Assembly: GCF_024362695.1 (NCBI RefSeq)
Contig: NC_065422.1
Location: 10,601,534-10,665,533, forward strand
Source: Pectinophora gossypiella
Lineage: Eukaryota; Arthropoda; Insecta; Lepidoptera; Gelechiidae
DNA length: 64,000 nucleotides
Direction: 5' to 3'
Shown: positions 22,536 to 33,940 of the stretch, one piece after another
How positions within the stretch are numbered: the first letter of the stretch is position 1
Layout: the number at the start of each line of letters is the position of its first letter
Notes under the pieces: generated by a model
Database searches by the model: none
What the model was told of the DNA's origin: nothing
The model's input: the letters and a program-made list of their open reading frames with translations, nothing else
Made by a program: the position numbers and the translations under genes

Positions 22536-23120
22536 TGTGATTTATACTTACTTATTATTCATCTTATAATAATTAATTAAATTAAATAATGATAAACAGA
22601 AACCGTCAATAGAGTTCACGTTTTAATATTACGTAATATATTCCTTCAATTTGCAAAGATCCCAGTAGATAATAAAATAACTCATTATGTTACTGATAAA
22701 TCTCAAGTTGGCTGTGAGCTAACAACGTTTGAAACTTTACCGTTTTAATCGGAAATAGAATAAGAGAAAAGGTCAGAGTTTAAAACATCATCATGAAACG
22801 GCCTAATATTTATTTGGATTTGATTCACTTAAAGATGTTGGCGGGGTTGTGAAATATTACAGTATAATAAATTCCTTCTAATTAAATGCATAAGTGGGTT
22901 TGTAGGTATGTCTTCCTTTCATATTTCAAAAGCGCCGCGTGCTGAGAGTATTATAATCAAGGGCTTCGACCAATAGCCGCACGGTGTTTATCTACGTAGA
23001 CAGCATTTGCTTCGTATATTGGTCGAACTTCTTTGAGGTTGCTGTGCAGACCCCGCAGCAATGATAAGTTACTTTAGTCTCGATTTATTTTCTCTCTCAC
23101 GAATTTATAGCATCTTTACG
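22536..23120. other. No gene recognised
   Basis: AT-rich. The stretch near 22960-23050 (GACCAATAGCCGCACGGTGT to TTGGTCGAAC) is bounded by inverted TTCGACCAATA-type words and resembles 46035-46095, so it may be a small repeat. Confidence 0.45.
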
Positions 23121-23123
23121 AAG

Positions 23124-23425
23124 CCGTGGTAGCTCAGTTGGTAGAACGCTTGCCTCTCACTTTGAGGTCGCTGGTTCGAATCCACTACAGGCCTAAATCA
23201 ATGTTTGTCGAATTTGTTCTCGAATTCATGTTTGGATTATAAATGATTCTCACTTGCTCAGCGATGAAGGAAAACATCCCCGATGAGGAAACCCACATTC
23301 CCAAGAAATGCATTTTCGAAGGTATGTGACCTAACCTGTATTAGGTTAGTTTTCCCTTCGCCGGTTGAAAGGTCAAACAGGCAGTCGCTTCTGTAAAAAA
23401 CCGGACCTGTAAAATCTTCTATATA
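23124..23425 (+). mobile_element. SINE family A, full length
   Basis: Head CCGTGGTAGCTCAGTTGGTA with B box GGTTCGAATCCACTAC, then body words as in the copy at 9-300, to GTCGCTTCTGTAAAAAACCG. A cleaner head than the copy at the window start. Confidence 0.86.
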
Positions 23426-23997
23426 ATAGCATCTAGAACGATTCCCTAGAACCGAGATTAAAACCGCAATAAGCCGCGTTTACAGGCCAGCTAAAGTATT
23501 ACAAACAATTGGAAAACGTTGATTTAAAGTACCTACGAAATGGGATTGTTGACACTAATGTTTTGTCATTGGACAATGTTTATTTGCCGCCGCATAACTT
23601 GCGTTGGTTTATTTGTGACTCATACACTATTATAAGTGAAAAATGTGTTAAAAGTTATCACTACTGTGGTATTAGTACTGGCACCTGCACAAACATACGA
23701 CCAACTGTTGCTGTGAGCTAATACTTTAAATCTAACTAGAAAGGGTCGATATGATATTCGAAATACGCCCTCGAGCGTTTTAGGGCTGTTTCAGTCTTTA
23801 TCCGACGGTTACAAAGCCTTTTATATCTAGTCTACTAAATTCAGGGTTGCGTTAGGGATGAATAGTTTAACCCACATCTTGCCACCTCTTTAACCTTAAA
23901 TCTTCAATATCATCAAATAGTAATCTTAGGGTTTGTCCTAAGTATTACTTTTTTATGGACATTGTCGTATAATATATTACTATAGTATCATACAATC

Positions 23998-24135
23998 TCT
24001 TTGGTTATGGGCGGTAGGCTAATCCCATGTTAAGTTGTTCACCATTCTATCTTAGAACTTCATATCAACAGTGAGTTGTGTGGATCTGCCCACCCCATTA
24101 GTGATAATAGGCGTTAGTTTATGCATGTATGTATG
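23998..24135 (-). mobile_element. SINE-like family H fragment
   Basis: TTATGGGCGGTAGGCTAATC, GGATCTGCCCACCCCATTA and a (TATG)n end; more diverged than 19553. Confidence 0.6.
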
Positions 24136-24745
24136 TATGATATTAACGAGAAATCATCCAATGTTTTAAGACTTCTTTTGGGTAATATTTTCCTAAAAGT
24201 AAATATTTAAAAAGGTAATAACAAGTTTAGGTATTAGCTTCTTGTAATATATGCTCGAATGTTGGAAGGTCACCTCCAAAATCGGACAAAACGCAACATT
24301 TGATTATTTATCGAAGACAAAAAATACTTGAAGATAAATTTATCATTTACAATCCTTTTTAAACCTGGAGAGTCAGCGTTCTCATCATACTCGTATGTAT
24401 TTTTATCAATTTACACGTCGACTCATGGAGTCCTTGAAGATTTAATGTATTGTGATCTTAGGACCCATAATAAAACAATTTGTCAGGTTTTTTTTTTCAT
24501 TCAAACGGGTGACACCATTCTCCATCTTGAAGAGGTTAAGAAAGTGTCGACGATGTTGACGAACCTGCTAACTTATCCTCAGACTGGACACTTACCAACT
24601 TTAATGTTTTGATGTAATTGAAATCCTTAAATATGCATCTCTATAAAAGACAGCAAGAGATTCGAGAGGAATGGAGATTCGAGTAAGAATTCATTCGAAT
24701 TAATTTTCTCTTTCTGAGTTTCCCTAAGCACGGGTGAATGCGATA
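24136..24745. other. No recognisable feature
   Basis: A 94-codon plus-strand frame (24328-24612) is AT-rich with no motif and no splice context. Nothing supported. Confidence 0.4.
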
Positions 24746-24747
24746 AC

Positions 24748-25222
24748 TACCTCCGTCGTCCAGTGGTTGAGTATTGAACTCACGATCCGGAGTTCCTGGG
24801 TTCGATTCCCGGTGGGGACATATCACAAAAATTACTTTGTGGTCCCTAGTTTGGTTAGGACATTACAGGCTGATCATCTTCTTGTCCGAAAGTAAGGTGA
24901 TCCGTGCTTCGGAAGGCACGTTAAGCCGTTGGTCCCGCTTGCTACTTACTGATATAAGTAAGTAGTCGTTTTCTTTCTTTTTTTTATATCTTAGATAAGT
25001 GTTTTTGTAATATTTTTTAGTAGTTATTATTGTATGTCACAACATGACTAAATGTGCTGAGCGCTATAAGCTTTACTTCCATCGATATACTTACCACATT
25101 TATGACAATAAATTTCATTTCATTTACATGAGCCATGTCAGGGGGCTTTGGCGGCTCAATAGTTACCTTGATACCAGGGTTGATGAGGTTGGTACTCCAC
25201 CTCACAATCCCCACGATAGAAG
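24748..25222 (+). mobile_element. SINE family B split by a LINE tail
   Basis: Head CGTCCAGTGGTTGAGTATTG and B box GGTTCGATTCCCGGTGGGGA. The body runs to TAAGTAGTCG (24970) and resumes at CATGAGCCATGTCAGGGGGC (25127). The interrupting 156 bases (24971-25126) end GACAATAAATTTCATTTCAT, a LINE-style tail. Confidence 0.82.
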
Positions 25223-25502
25223 TGCTATAAACACAAAAATCCTTAATGCATCTTTGGTTCCAAATTTTCCAGATAATAAATACTTAACCGCATCAAATTA
25301 AGCGCCATTTTTGACCAGTTAAACGTAACATTTGTCAAGTCCGTGTTGCTGAAAGTACGAATTAAAATCTGAGCCTCGACAATTTGGATCTCTCATAATT
25401 GCGGGTTTGTGTTTCGGCGCCGGAAGGTTTTTTACCGCAGTAAGGCTTCGAATACATATACTGACTTTTTATATCGTACTATCCTTTACGAGTTTCAAAA
25501 AT

Positions 25503-25663
25503 CAGGGGGGGGGGGGGGGTTAAAATGGCCACATCGAAGCAATTCATCTAAGAAAGCAATGTTGCAATTTGACATTTACGCATATTAAAGTAAGTGCGCA
25601 ATGTTTACATTGCAATATCAAACAGCAATACATATTGCTTTCTTAGACAAATCGCTTCGATAT
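25503..25663. mobile_element. MITE family 1
   Basis: Starts CAG plus an expanded run of G, then TTAAAATGGCCACATCGAAG. The right arm, TTTCTTAGACAAATCGCTTCG, has decayed. Confidence 0.8.
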
Positions 25664-25711
25664 GTTTAATAAGAGTTATGATATCATTGTATGTATTATT
25701 TTATAATTATT

Positions 25712-25872
25712 ACCAGAGCCTTCCAAAGCTTGTTAAGCCGTTGGTCCCGGTTACTACTTACTAATGTAACGACTACGCACTTACATGAGCCCTGTCAGGG
25801 GCCTTTGGCGGCTCAATAATAACCTTGACCCCAGGGTTGATATGTTTGGTAATCTAAACGATAGAAGAAGAT
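25712..25872 (+). mobile_element. SINE family B, 3' half
   Basis: GTTAAGCCGTTGGTCCCGGT, CCCTGTCAGGGGCCTTTGGC and GGCTCAATAATAACCTTGAC, ending near GATAGAAGAAG. Confidence 0.75.
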
Positions 25873-26132
25873 TATTACCAGTGTGTCTACATAAAAAATG
25901 AAGGATAGAATAGTAGGTAAATAATAAAAGCCGTTTAGTATAGCGTGAAGGCGTTTCGCTTAGTAACAGTAAGATAACATTTTAACATACAGTGTGATAC
26001 TTTTATTGCCATTGTATAAAAACTGTAGAGCAATACTTGGATTTATATTTAAACAAATATAGATAGCATCACGCCTGTATCCCTGAAGGTGTAGGCAGGG
26101 GTGTATATTACACACTCAGCAAATAAAAATCA

Positions 26133-26408
26133 TATTCATCATCACCAGCCCATTAACGTCCCCACTGCTGGAGCACGGGCCTTCCCTATGGATGGATAGG
26201 GAGATCGGGCCTTAAACCACCACGCGGGCCCAGTGCGGATTGATGGTTATTAACGACTGTGATTAACGGCTTAACGTACCTTCCGAAGCACGGAGGAGCT
26301 CGAGATGAAAACTTCTTTGTTGTTTTTTTTTTGTGGTCTTTGCAAAAGTTGCTTAACTTCAACAATAGCAGACCGAGCGCGTTAACCGCTGCGCCACCGA
26401 GCTCCTCA
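26133..26408 (-). mobile_element. SINE family F, second copy
   Basis: Same order as 6906-7207: CATCACCAGCCCATTAACGT, TAAACCACCACGCGGGCCCA and a tRNA-like head ending GCGCCACCGAGCTCCTC. Confidence 0.8.
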
Positions 26409-28380
26409 AAAAACCTTATTTATTAACCTAAAATTGATTACACGACATATTGACTTTTTTCTATTTTTGTCTCCAATGTTTGTTTTTTGAAGTTGATAAA
26501 TGTGTGTAAGTTGTATATCCGCCAGCCCTGACAGTCTTAGGGTGCCGTTCAATACTCTCGCATAGCGGGGGTTAATGAATTGGGTAGCTCAGGCTCCCTT
26601 TCTATTATTAGTTTTACAGTTCTTTATTTCCCCCCCCCCCCCCCCCCCCCCGTAACACTAATTTTGCTTAATGAACGGTAGCGTCCATTGACGTTTCCAA
26701 TCGGTGTTTCATGGCGATCGATTCATGCCAATAGGGTTGTCAAATAAATGACAAAGTAAACAACTCAACTCAAACTCCATTTTAGAGACAAAGTAATTTG
26801 AAAGCTCATTCGCAGTAAACAGGAAAAAAGGTTTTAAAAGCTTTTGAAAACAATATATATGTATTTCAAATGAATTCATCACAGTTTAACGAACCTGTTC
26901 CAAAGCACCTACAACACCCGAGATTTACAATCACAAATGCTTGTACGAGATATTACCAATTCTAAATTGAACATGGAGCAAACGCGTTCGGAATCGGGAT
27001 AATCGAACCAAACATGCCAATGCAATGCAAATCGCATAGCAGACATTTGGGGACGGGATGGCAGCGTGGCAGGCTGCAGAAAGGCATCTAGGATTCCCCA
27101 AGACATAGTTAAACGATTTAGACATTAACAGAGTTGTCGCGGGCGCCCTGCCAACAACTCGACCTATCTCGCGCCATGTTCCCGTTTATTGCAATTATTT
27201 TACTTGAGGGGCGCGAACGCTCCCAGACTTGCATCGACTTAAGTTTTCCATCCTGCAGTCGTAGCTGTGATTTCTTTGAGAACTTTCCAGATCTTTCTAT
27301 CTCCGTTTGTTTAATGTTTCGTTGCCGGCATCGATAAACGTTTTAATTGCAATGACGCATAATCATCTGGCTAAGAGTCTTACAAAACACTGATTTACGA
27401 CTAATAGCACTCGACTAGCCGATACCGGTAGCTGTATATTACCTACGTCACAGATTGCCAGTTGGAACACGACAATGATTAAGTTGTTACGCAGCCGAGG
27501 AATCATGGAACTAACAAATTAAGAGTTCGCTGACCTGTGGTCGGGCAGACACCCGAAGGTCGATCGCAGCGCGTTACAAAAAAAAAAACAAGAAGTCCTT
27601 TAACCCCACAGGCCGTATTGTGCTCACGATGCTTTAAGAGCTGTGTCTAGAACATATCCGACTAGGCAATTGACTTGCTGAACACATTTTTCTACGGAAA
27701 TAGTTCTCTAATACACCTACAACTACATAACGGGGCCGTAGATGTTATTTATATAGAATTTTACCACATCTGTTGTATTAAAAATGTGTCACGGTGTAAA
27801 ACGCAAATTGTTACACTTATTTCAATACAAAAATCGCGACATTTCTAATATATAAGCAAGCAATAAGGCCGCCTATTGTACTTCTTCTGACGTATTATTA
27901 AACTTTTCTTTACTTGTGTAATTGTGCAACAGTTTTGTCATAAAATCACTATTATTAAATAATAAAAATACCTAATGAATCTGTAACTTGGAACCGACCC
28001 AGGCCACCTCTAATTTCGGCGCCATTTACACAGCTAGTTCAAAAAGTTTAAGAGTTGATGGATGTCAGAAGGGGACGCAGACCTTTATAATGTAGCTAGT
28101 TAAACAAAACAAACACTGGGTGGTCCTACCGGCGGTTATGCAACGCTCCGCTCTGATTTCCCTTTTGTCTATTAACTTTTCGACTCCGGAGCACTGTGCG
28201 ACTCGATTGAAACGTTTTATTGGATTTCAACATCCTTGATTGTTGCCCTCTTTATTTGTCGGAGTAAAACATACGTGCGTTCTATACATAAGTGGAAAAC
28301 TTCTATACTAAAAGTCAATACAATATAAAACTCTATCTTGCACTAAAACAAATATTGAAATCATTATCACTAATTTAAGA
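26409..28380. other. Mostly unique sequence; poly-C tract; no gene supported
   Basis: The region 26880-27560 is less AT-rich than average. It has neither a clear repeat nor an exon with both splice sites; overlapping open frames there give no motif. A single AGCAAGCAATAAGGCCGCC word at 27854-27875 echoes the LINE end at 3672. Confidence 0.4.
26630..26651. repeat. Poly-C tract
   Basis: About 22 consecutive C after TTCTTTATTT. Such runs are unstable and prone to sequencing error. Confidence 0.9.
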
Positions 28381-28384
28381 ACCA

Positions 28385-28490
28385 CGATCTTGTCAGTGTA
28401 GCATTCTCCATTCTTATATCAAAGGCCAATTCTTTCACTTTCTTATTAGACACGAATTCCTTCTCTTTAATCTGTTCCATATATATAAGC
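28385..28490 (-). mobile_element. RTE-like LINE 3' tail
   Basis: GTCAGTGTAGCATTCTCCAT, AAAGGCCAATTC and CTTTAATCTGTTCCATAT. The complement of the tail coding block at 32700. Confidence 0.6.
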
Positions 28491-28555
28491 TCTTGGTGAA
28501 AATATTGAAATAAACAATTTTAATCAGTTAGGTAGGCGACAACAGGCGGCATACA

Positions 28556-28735
28556 AACATAAACTCACACTTACTTCCCACTGGGGTAAGCAGAGACTAT
28601 GGAATTCCAGTTGCTTCACTCCTGTTTCACTTCTCTTGCTTCCTCCGCATTCATCAATCGTTTCATACACGCAGACTGGTTCAGAGTAGATTGTACTAAA
28701 CCTTTTCTAAACCCATCTGCAATTTGGTCAAGTTA
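28556..28735 (-). mobile_element. RTE-like LINE 3' end
   Basis: GGGGTAAGCAGAGACTATGG, CTTGCTTCCTCCGCATTCAT and TTCAGAGTAGATTGTACTAA: same order as 11130-11280. Confidence 0.75.
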
Positions 28736-28749
28736 CGTTTGTTGTTTGT

Positions 28750-29000
28750 CACAGGGACTGACCTGGAATCTGACAGTGGGCAGTAGTAACTGTCAGAACT
28801 ATTCAGAGGCGGAGGATAGGAGTCCTAGTACGGCTTTGATTTCAAATATTACACTGGGCGCCATCCCACTCGCGTCAGAGTACTGCGGGGCGGAAAGCAA
28901 GAGGAAAACCACTCCCCTATTTTTCCATAAAAAAGTAGCATAGAGAATGCTACACCGACAAGAGCGTGGCTCTTAAATTAGTGAGGGTGACGTTTATAAT
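28750..29000 (+). mobile_element. LINE-related 3' segment
   Basis: GGGACTGACCTGGAATCTG, ACACTGGGCGCCATCCCACT and GGAAAACCACTCCCCTATTT, then GAATGCTACACCGACAAGAG and CGTGGCTCTTAAATT. The last block is shared with 32775-32810. Confidence 0.6.
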
Positions 29001-29204
29001 CTATGTTTGGTTTGTCTAAACTTGTACTATATGAGTATTAAAAAGGGATTTCAGAGGAAAAATGTGGACATATCTAGAATGAAGACATTAGATGACGTAG
29101 GTTTACGGTTGGAATTATTTATAGCGTTTTATTTTTATCGGTAATGTCCACTGCTGCCCAGAAGGTGTGTAGTTCCAACATTTTATTGAACACAGCTACA
29201 CTGT

Positions 29205-29678
29205 GGTGCCGATCCCAGTACACACCATCTAATTTTATTTTAAGTTATACCTGTCATTTTCTTATCCACCGAAAAGGAAAGGGACGGATAACCGACGGGC
29301 ATAAAATTTATACAACACACGTCAATTTTAGGCAGAAATTTAAAAATCTGTCCCAAAATATTATACAGGCCAATAACCCGACAGAATTAAGTTGACAGCA
29401 CACGTCAAACGGGTTGCATATCAGCTTCTCTTCTTCTATCGTGTAGGTTGTGAGGTGGAGTACCTACCAACCTCATCAATCCTGGTCTCAGGGTTACCAT
29501 TGAGCCGCCAAAGGCCCCTGCAACATATCAGCGAGATGCCTATTTAATTTCCCCCGGGTTATTCATTCATTTTTAAATTAACAGTTGTCAATCGTCCGTT
29601 CTTTTTCTTTTCAGCGGATAAGAAAATTACGGGTATAACTTAAAATAAAATTAGGAGGTGTCTGCAGGAATCGGGGCT
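29205..29678. mobile_element. MITE family 2 carrying a SINE B insert
   Basis: Left end GGTGCCGATCCCAGTACACA; right end AAAATTAGGAGGTGTCTGCA then GGAATCGGGG. The plus-strand open frame at 29144-29395 is an artefact. The SINE fragment occupies 29425-29530. Confidence 0.82.
29425..29530 (-). mobile_element. SINE family B 3' end nested in MITE 2
   Basis: TCTATCGTGTAGGTTGTGAG, CAATCCTGGTCTCAGGGTTA and GAGCCGCCAAAGGCCCCTG; headless. Confidence 0.78.
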
Positions 29679-30337
29679 TGTGTTTGTACATTCTATGAAT
29701 CATTGCATTTTGTATGACAGATTAAAACGTATTGTGACTCATAACAGGAGTGCTTAGAACAGATACATTTACGACACTTAGCTGTCAATTAGATTTCGTA
29801 CCCAAGTTTAGCCAACTCCTAACTTTAAACGAACCAACGCTTAACACGTTAACAGTCCGGTGTACCGTATGTGGCACACGGGGAGCGGTTCCGCCGAGTT
29901 CGTGTACCCTATGAGGTACACGAGACCAGTGCAGCTTTATGGGCTGTCAAATCACGGACTCGTAAAATTTGTTGATATTTTCATAAAGGACTTGTAGCCA
30001 AAGACCTTATAAATAGAAAAAGTCAAAAACATGTCACATTGAATAACAAACGAAAGCCAAAAAATATAATATCTCATTTGGACATATGGCATGTTTTGAA
30101 ACGCTTGTATGGGGACTGTTAACGTGTTAAACAGCTCAGGAGTTGCGAAATTGAGCAATAGGATCAAAGTAGTCGATATACCCTACCAATCGTAAACCGA
30201 GGAGTAACGAGCTTGTTATAGTTTACACCGGCGCGTGCGCACCACGATTAATTGCCGCCATTATCGAACACAAACGTTGTACTTCTTAAACTCTAAACGA
30301 ACTGGCTGGAAACCGGGTGCGAAACAGCCAAATAATG

Positions 30338-30485
30338 ATAGTAAAACATTTATTTATTCAGCATTTTTTGTACACAGGACACTACAAAAACAATATATGA
30401 CAACAAAGAAGATAGACATAAGGCACAACTTATTTCTAAGAGAAATTTCTTCCAGTAGGCCTGTGAGAGTGATTGATTAACGAGG
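30338..30485 (-). mobile_element. 3' end of a second CR1-like LINE copy
   Basis: Starts with ATTTATTTAT and shares blocks with 5318-5420: TTTGTACACA, AATTTCTTCCAG and GAGAGA-like ends. Only about 150 bases of 3' UTR remain. The open frame drawn through it is not a gene. Confidence 0.65.
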
Positions 30486-30560
30486 TGTATTTCTAATATG
30501 TATTCTTGTACACGCTAACTGAGGGCAGTTACAACACACAATACTACTATAAAATAATTA

Positions 30561-30905
30561 TCTTCTTCTATCGTGTGGGTTGTGAGGTGGATTACCAACC
30601 TCAGCAACCCTGGTGTCAGGGCTATTATTGAGCCGCCAAAGGCTCCTGACATGGCTCATGTAATGACTACGTCATCATCATCATCATGTCGTCCAAACCG
30701 TATCCAGCGACGGCGACTCCTAAATATCTATCCCGGGTCGTTGTTGTGGTGGGCTCTGATGTGGCTGGCAAAACCAAACTTCGAAGGTCCGGTCACATGG
30801 CACACAGTAAAGCTGGCCTGACGTACTCAGTAAGTAGTAACCGGGATCAACAGCTTAACGTGCTTTCAAGCACGGATCATCTTACTTTCGAACGATCGGG
30901 TAATT
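30561..30905 (-). mobile_element. SINE family B split by a GC-rich insert
   Basis: 3' part 30561-30672 (TCGTGTGGGTTGTGAGGTGG, GGTGTCAGGGCTATTATTGA). The body resumes at CAGTAAGTAGTAACCGGGAT (30826). The insert 30673-30820 begins with (CAT)n and contains CGTATCCAGCGACGGCG. The source of the insert is unknown. Confidence 0.7.
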
Positions 30906-31474
30906 ATTATAATGGACGTTTTTATTTTAATGTAAATATTGGAAGATTACATACCTACATAAAACGTGATGATAATTTATGAGATGAGGCACCTACATTA
31001 CTTGCACGTGACTTAAATTAGCAATGGAACTATTTGGCTAGACAATCAATTTAATTATTTATTAGAATTCATTTGTACCCAAAAACTTTCTGTACCCTTC
31101 TAACATTAATTTACTAACTTCGAAATCGTTGAAATGTTAAGATATTATTATTTTTGTTCAACTGATAATCACTGTTTATCTTTTAGACACTGTTTTTGTG
31201 ACTTAAGTACCGAGCAATTACTATTGTAAATTGGTTGGTAATCCACCTCATAACCCCACAATAAGAAGAGGATTAAAAAAATAATAATAATGTTTTATTG
31301 GCAACAAACAAAATACAATCAGCTAGAGGCTGATGCCTTCTTCTAAGCTTATATTAGAAGGCCTGTATTAGAAGGCACCGCTCTTCCAAAGTGGATAACA
31401 ATAACATTTTATCCTTTTGGATCGTAAACATAGTAAGCCCCACTACTGAATAATTGTAGTGAAATTATTTCATG

Positions 31475-31770
31475 TAGGAAGCCAGGCAGTCATCGAGTGA
31501 CAAATACAGCAATACTCCCGCGGTCCCGGTTTCGAGTCCCAAGGGGACATATCACAACAATCACTTTGTGAGCCCTAGTTTGGTAAGGACTGAGGACACT
31601 GAAGGCTGATCACCCGATTGTCTAAAAGTTACATGAGCCTTTGGCATACTTAGCGTCACGCTTGTGTTCCCAAAGGGGTAGACAGAGGTGTACAGTATAT
31701 ATATACACCCAGATAACTATGTAATAGGGTGCTTATTGGGCACAACCCAAACGAGAGAAGAAGAAATACT
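31475..31770 (+). mobile_element. SINE family B, chimeric with family G
   Basis: B-type head and body at 31500-31640 (CCCGGTTTCGAGTCCC, ACTTTGTGAGCCCTAGTTTG) run directly into family G sequence AGCGTCACGCTTGTGTTCCC and AAAGGGGTAGACAGAGGTGT. B-like 3' words then return (GAGAGAAGAAGAA). Confidence 0.6.
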
Positions 31771-31984
31771 CCTCACAACTCCAAATTCATTCATCACTAT
31801 AAGTGTTGCATTAAACATAATTTAGTTTATCGCTTAAACAAGGTTGCGTATAGTTAATTAATAACGATCCCAAATACTGGTAGTACATTAGTTAGTTGAT
31901 TATTCATCGTACTCTATAGGTACTCCGCGCTACTCTTATCGGGAACCGTATTATGTAGGTTACCAACGTCAATAGAAGAACGAA

Positions 31985-32330
31985 GGAAATCCATACTGAT
32001 ATTATAATATGCGAAAATGACTCTGCACCACGTGAGAGCTCTCAGCGGTCCATTTGTCCGGCCAAGTAGTTAACGACATCTGCGGAAATCTACAATAAGT
32101 CACGTCAACAAGAACGCAAGCCTGTCTGCCTGTTACCTTTTCACGCTTAAACCGCTGAACCGATTTAGATGAAATTTGATATGGAGATAGTTTGAGACCC
32201 AGGAAAGGATATAAACATAATTTTAATTCCGAAAATCAGCCCCTAAAGGGATAAAGACAAGGGTGGAAATAATGTGCCGCGCGCGGTATCCAAAGTCAAC
32301 GCGTAGGGAATCGAGGGCAGAAAGTACTTC
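31985..32330 (+). mobile_element. Possible Helitron or other non-autonomous element
   Basis: Contains GCTTAAACCGCTGAACCGAT, TTAGATGAAATTTGATATGG and AGATAGTTTGAGACCC, words common in insect repeats, and ends near GAGGGCAGAAAGTA. A repeat S fragment interrupts it at 32036-32108. Class uncertain. Confidence 0.4.
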
Positions 32331-32589
32331 TAATCATAATGTACTACTTAAAATGCCAAGTTGGGTTCGACTCCAGTCGAGTCAATTTTAATAGATTCGA
32401 ATCTCAGTGTTTTTAACCAATTTAGAGCGTGGTGCATTATGCTCCGTAACTCCTTTTGATATATTTCATACATAGCCACAAAAAGCGACAAATACGGATT
32501 CAGCCAAGTAGGTAATCAATGAAATTAAAAAAACTTACTTGCAAGAAAATTTCATCTGTAGCCTTCAGAATAAACCTTAACTAAAACCC

Positions 32590-32815
32590 AATTGAGGACA
32601 GAAGAGGCAAGATGTTGGACACCTAATAAGACACGACAAATTTATTAAAAACATTATAGAAGGAAAGAGAGGAAGGGGAAGACCAAGAAGTGCTTACATG
32701 GAACAGATTAATGAAAAAGTTAACGTCGTGTCTTATAGAGAATTGGCCTTTGGTAGACTGTAATGGAAAATGCTACACCGACAAGAGCGTGCCTCTTAAA
32801 TTGATGATGATGAAG
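32590..32815 (+). mobile_element. RTE-like LINE 3' coding tail
   Basis: A broken frame giving RHDKFIKNIIEGKRGRGRPR, SAYMEQINEKVNVVSYRELA and KMLHRQERAS-like words, with a stop before KM. It ends in (GAT)n. This is the most readable copy of this tail family. Confidence 0.72.
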
Positions 32816-33337
32816 ACCTAATTACCAAAAGTGCTTCATAATCATAAGACAAGTTTATACCAACGATTTACAGGTTTGCCAACCCCGACAGAGTACGAGC
32901 GTTAACGTATGCATGTCGTAAAGCTCTGTAGCACAACATTTCCTTTTAAAAATATGCAAGGTACCTGTCACTCTTCCGTTTGTATGCAACGCTTGTTTCA
33001 ACGTTACCTTGGCCATATTTGCATTATTATCAAAGGTCACTTGTGAAGAACTTAAATTGAATATATCCTTTAAATTACCCTATCGACCTGAGGATACATA
33101 AATTATTTATAATATAATAATACATAGTACATAAAGTTATTAATAATGTGTGTGATTCCATAGAAGTATTGCAATATTGCAAGACACAATTTTTATAAGA
33201 ATTCAATAAAGATGCTTAAGAACAGTAATGTGTTCGTAAAAGAAAGATCTCTGTTGTGTTGTATGTGCATGTTTTTGTGAAAGAGAAGAGGCCTACAACA
33301 AACTAGCAAGAGGCTACTGTCCAAGAACTTACACTAT
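32816..33337. other. No recognisable feature
   Basis: AT-rich; the 61-codon minus-strand frame at 32855-33040 has no support. Confidence 0.4.
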
Positions 33338-33713
33338 GGCCCCGATTCCTGCAGACACCGCCTAATTTTATTTAAAGTTATATCCGTCATTTTCATATCC
33401 GTAGAAAAGGAAAGGAACGGACGATTCACAGCTCTTAATTTTAGGAAGAATGAGTAAATGAATGAATAACCCGGGCGAATCAAAAGGTACGTCGCTGGTA
33501 TGCAATCCGTTTGTCGTGCTGTCTACTTAACTATGTCGGGTTATTGACGGGTGTAAAATTTTTAGACGGTTGGTTTAGATTTGTGCTTAAAATTGACGTG
33601 TGTTCCATAAATTTTATGCTTGTCGATTACCCGTCCCTTTCCTTTTCGGCGGATAAGAAAATGACAGATATAACTTAAAATAAAATTAGATGGTATTTAC
33701 AGGAATTAGCACC
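33338..33713. mobile_element. MITE family 2, uninterrupted copy
   Basis: GGCCCCGATTCCTGCAGACA at the left; TACAGGAATTAGCACC at the right. The inner mirror pairs AGGAAAGGAACGG and CCGTCCCTTTCCTTTTC are intact. A good reference copy at 376 bp. Confidence 0.85.
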
Positions 33714-33825
33714 TATGTCTCAGAGAGTATAGTGCATAAAAGTATACATTAAGATACCTGCCAAAAAGAAATAAAACGAACGGACCTAGAAAAATAATTA
33801 CTTATAAATGACGTATTAATAATAA

Positions 33826-33940
33826 TAGGCTAGTTACCAACTAGTCAAATCAGTTACTAATTACTAAAAGTGAAAACACGAAATTACTATGGAATTTGTA
33901 TGAAAAAGCACACTGTGACGTTATAGAAAACGTATTAAAA
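33826..33940 (+). repeat. Dispersed repeat I, copy 1
   Basis: GGCTAGTTACCAACTAGTCA, AATCAGTTACTAATTAC and ACACGAAATTACTATGGAAT. An inverted copy lies at 52948-53055. Confidence 0.75.
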
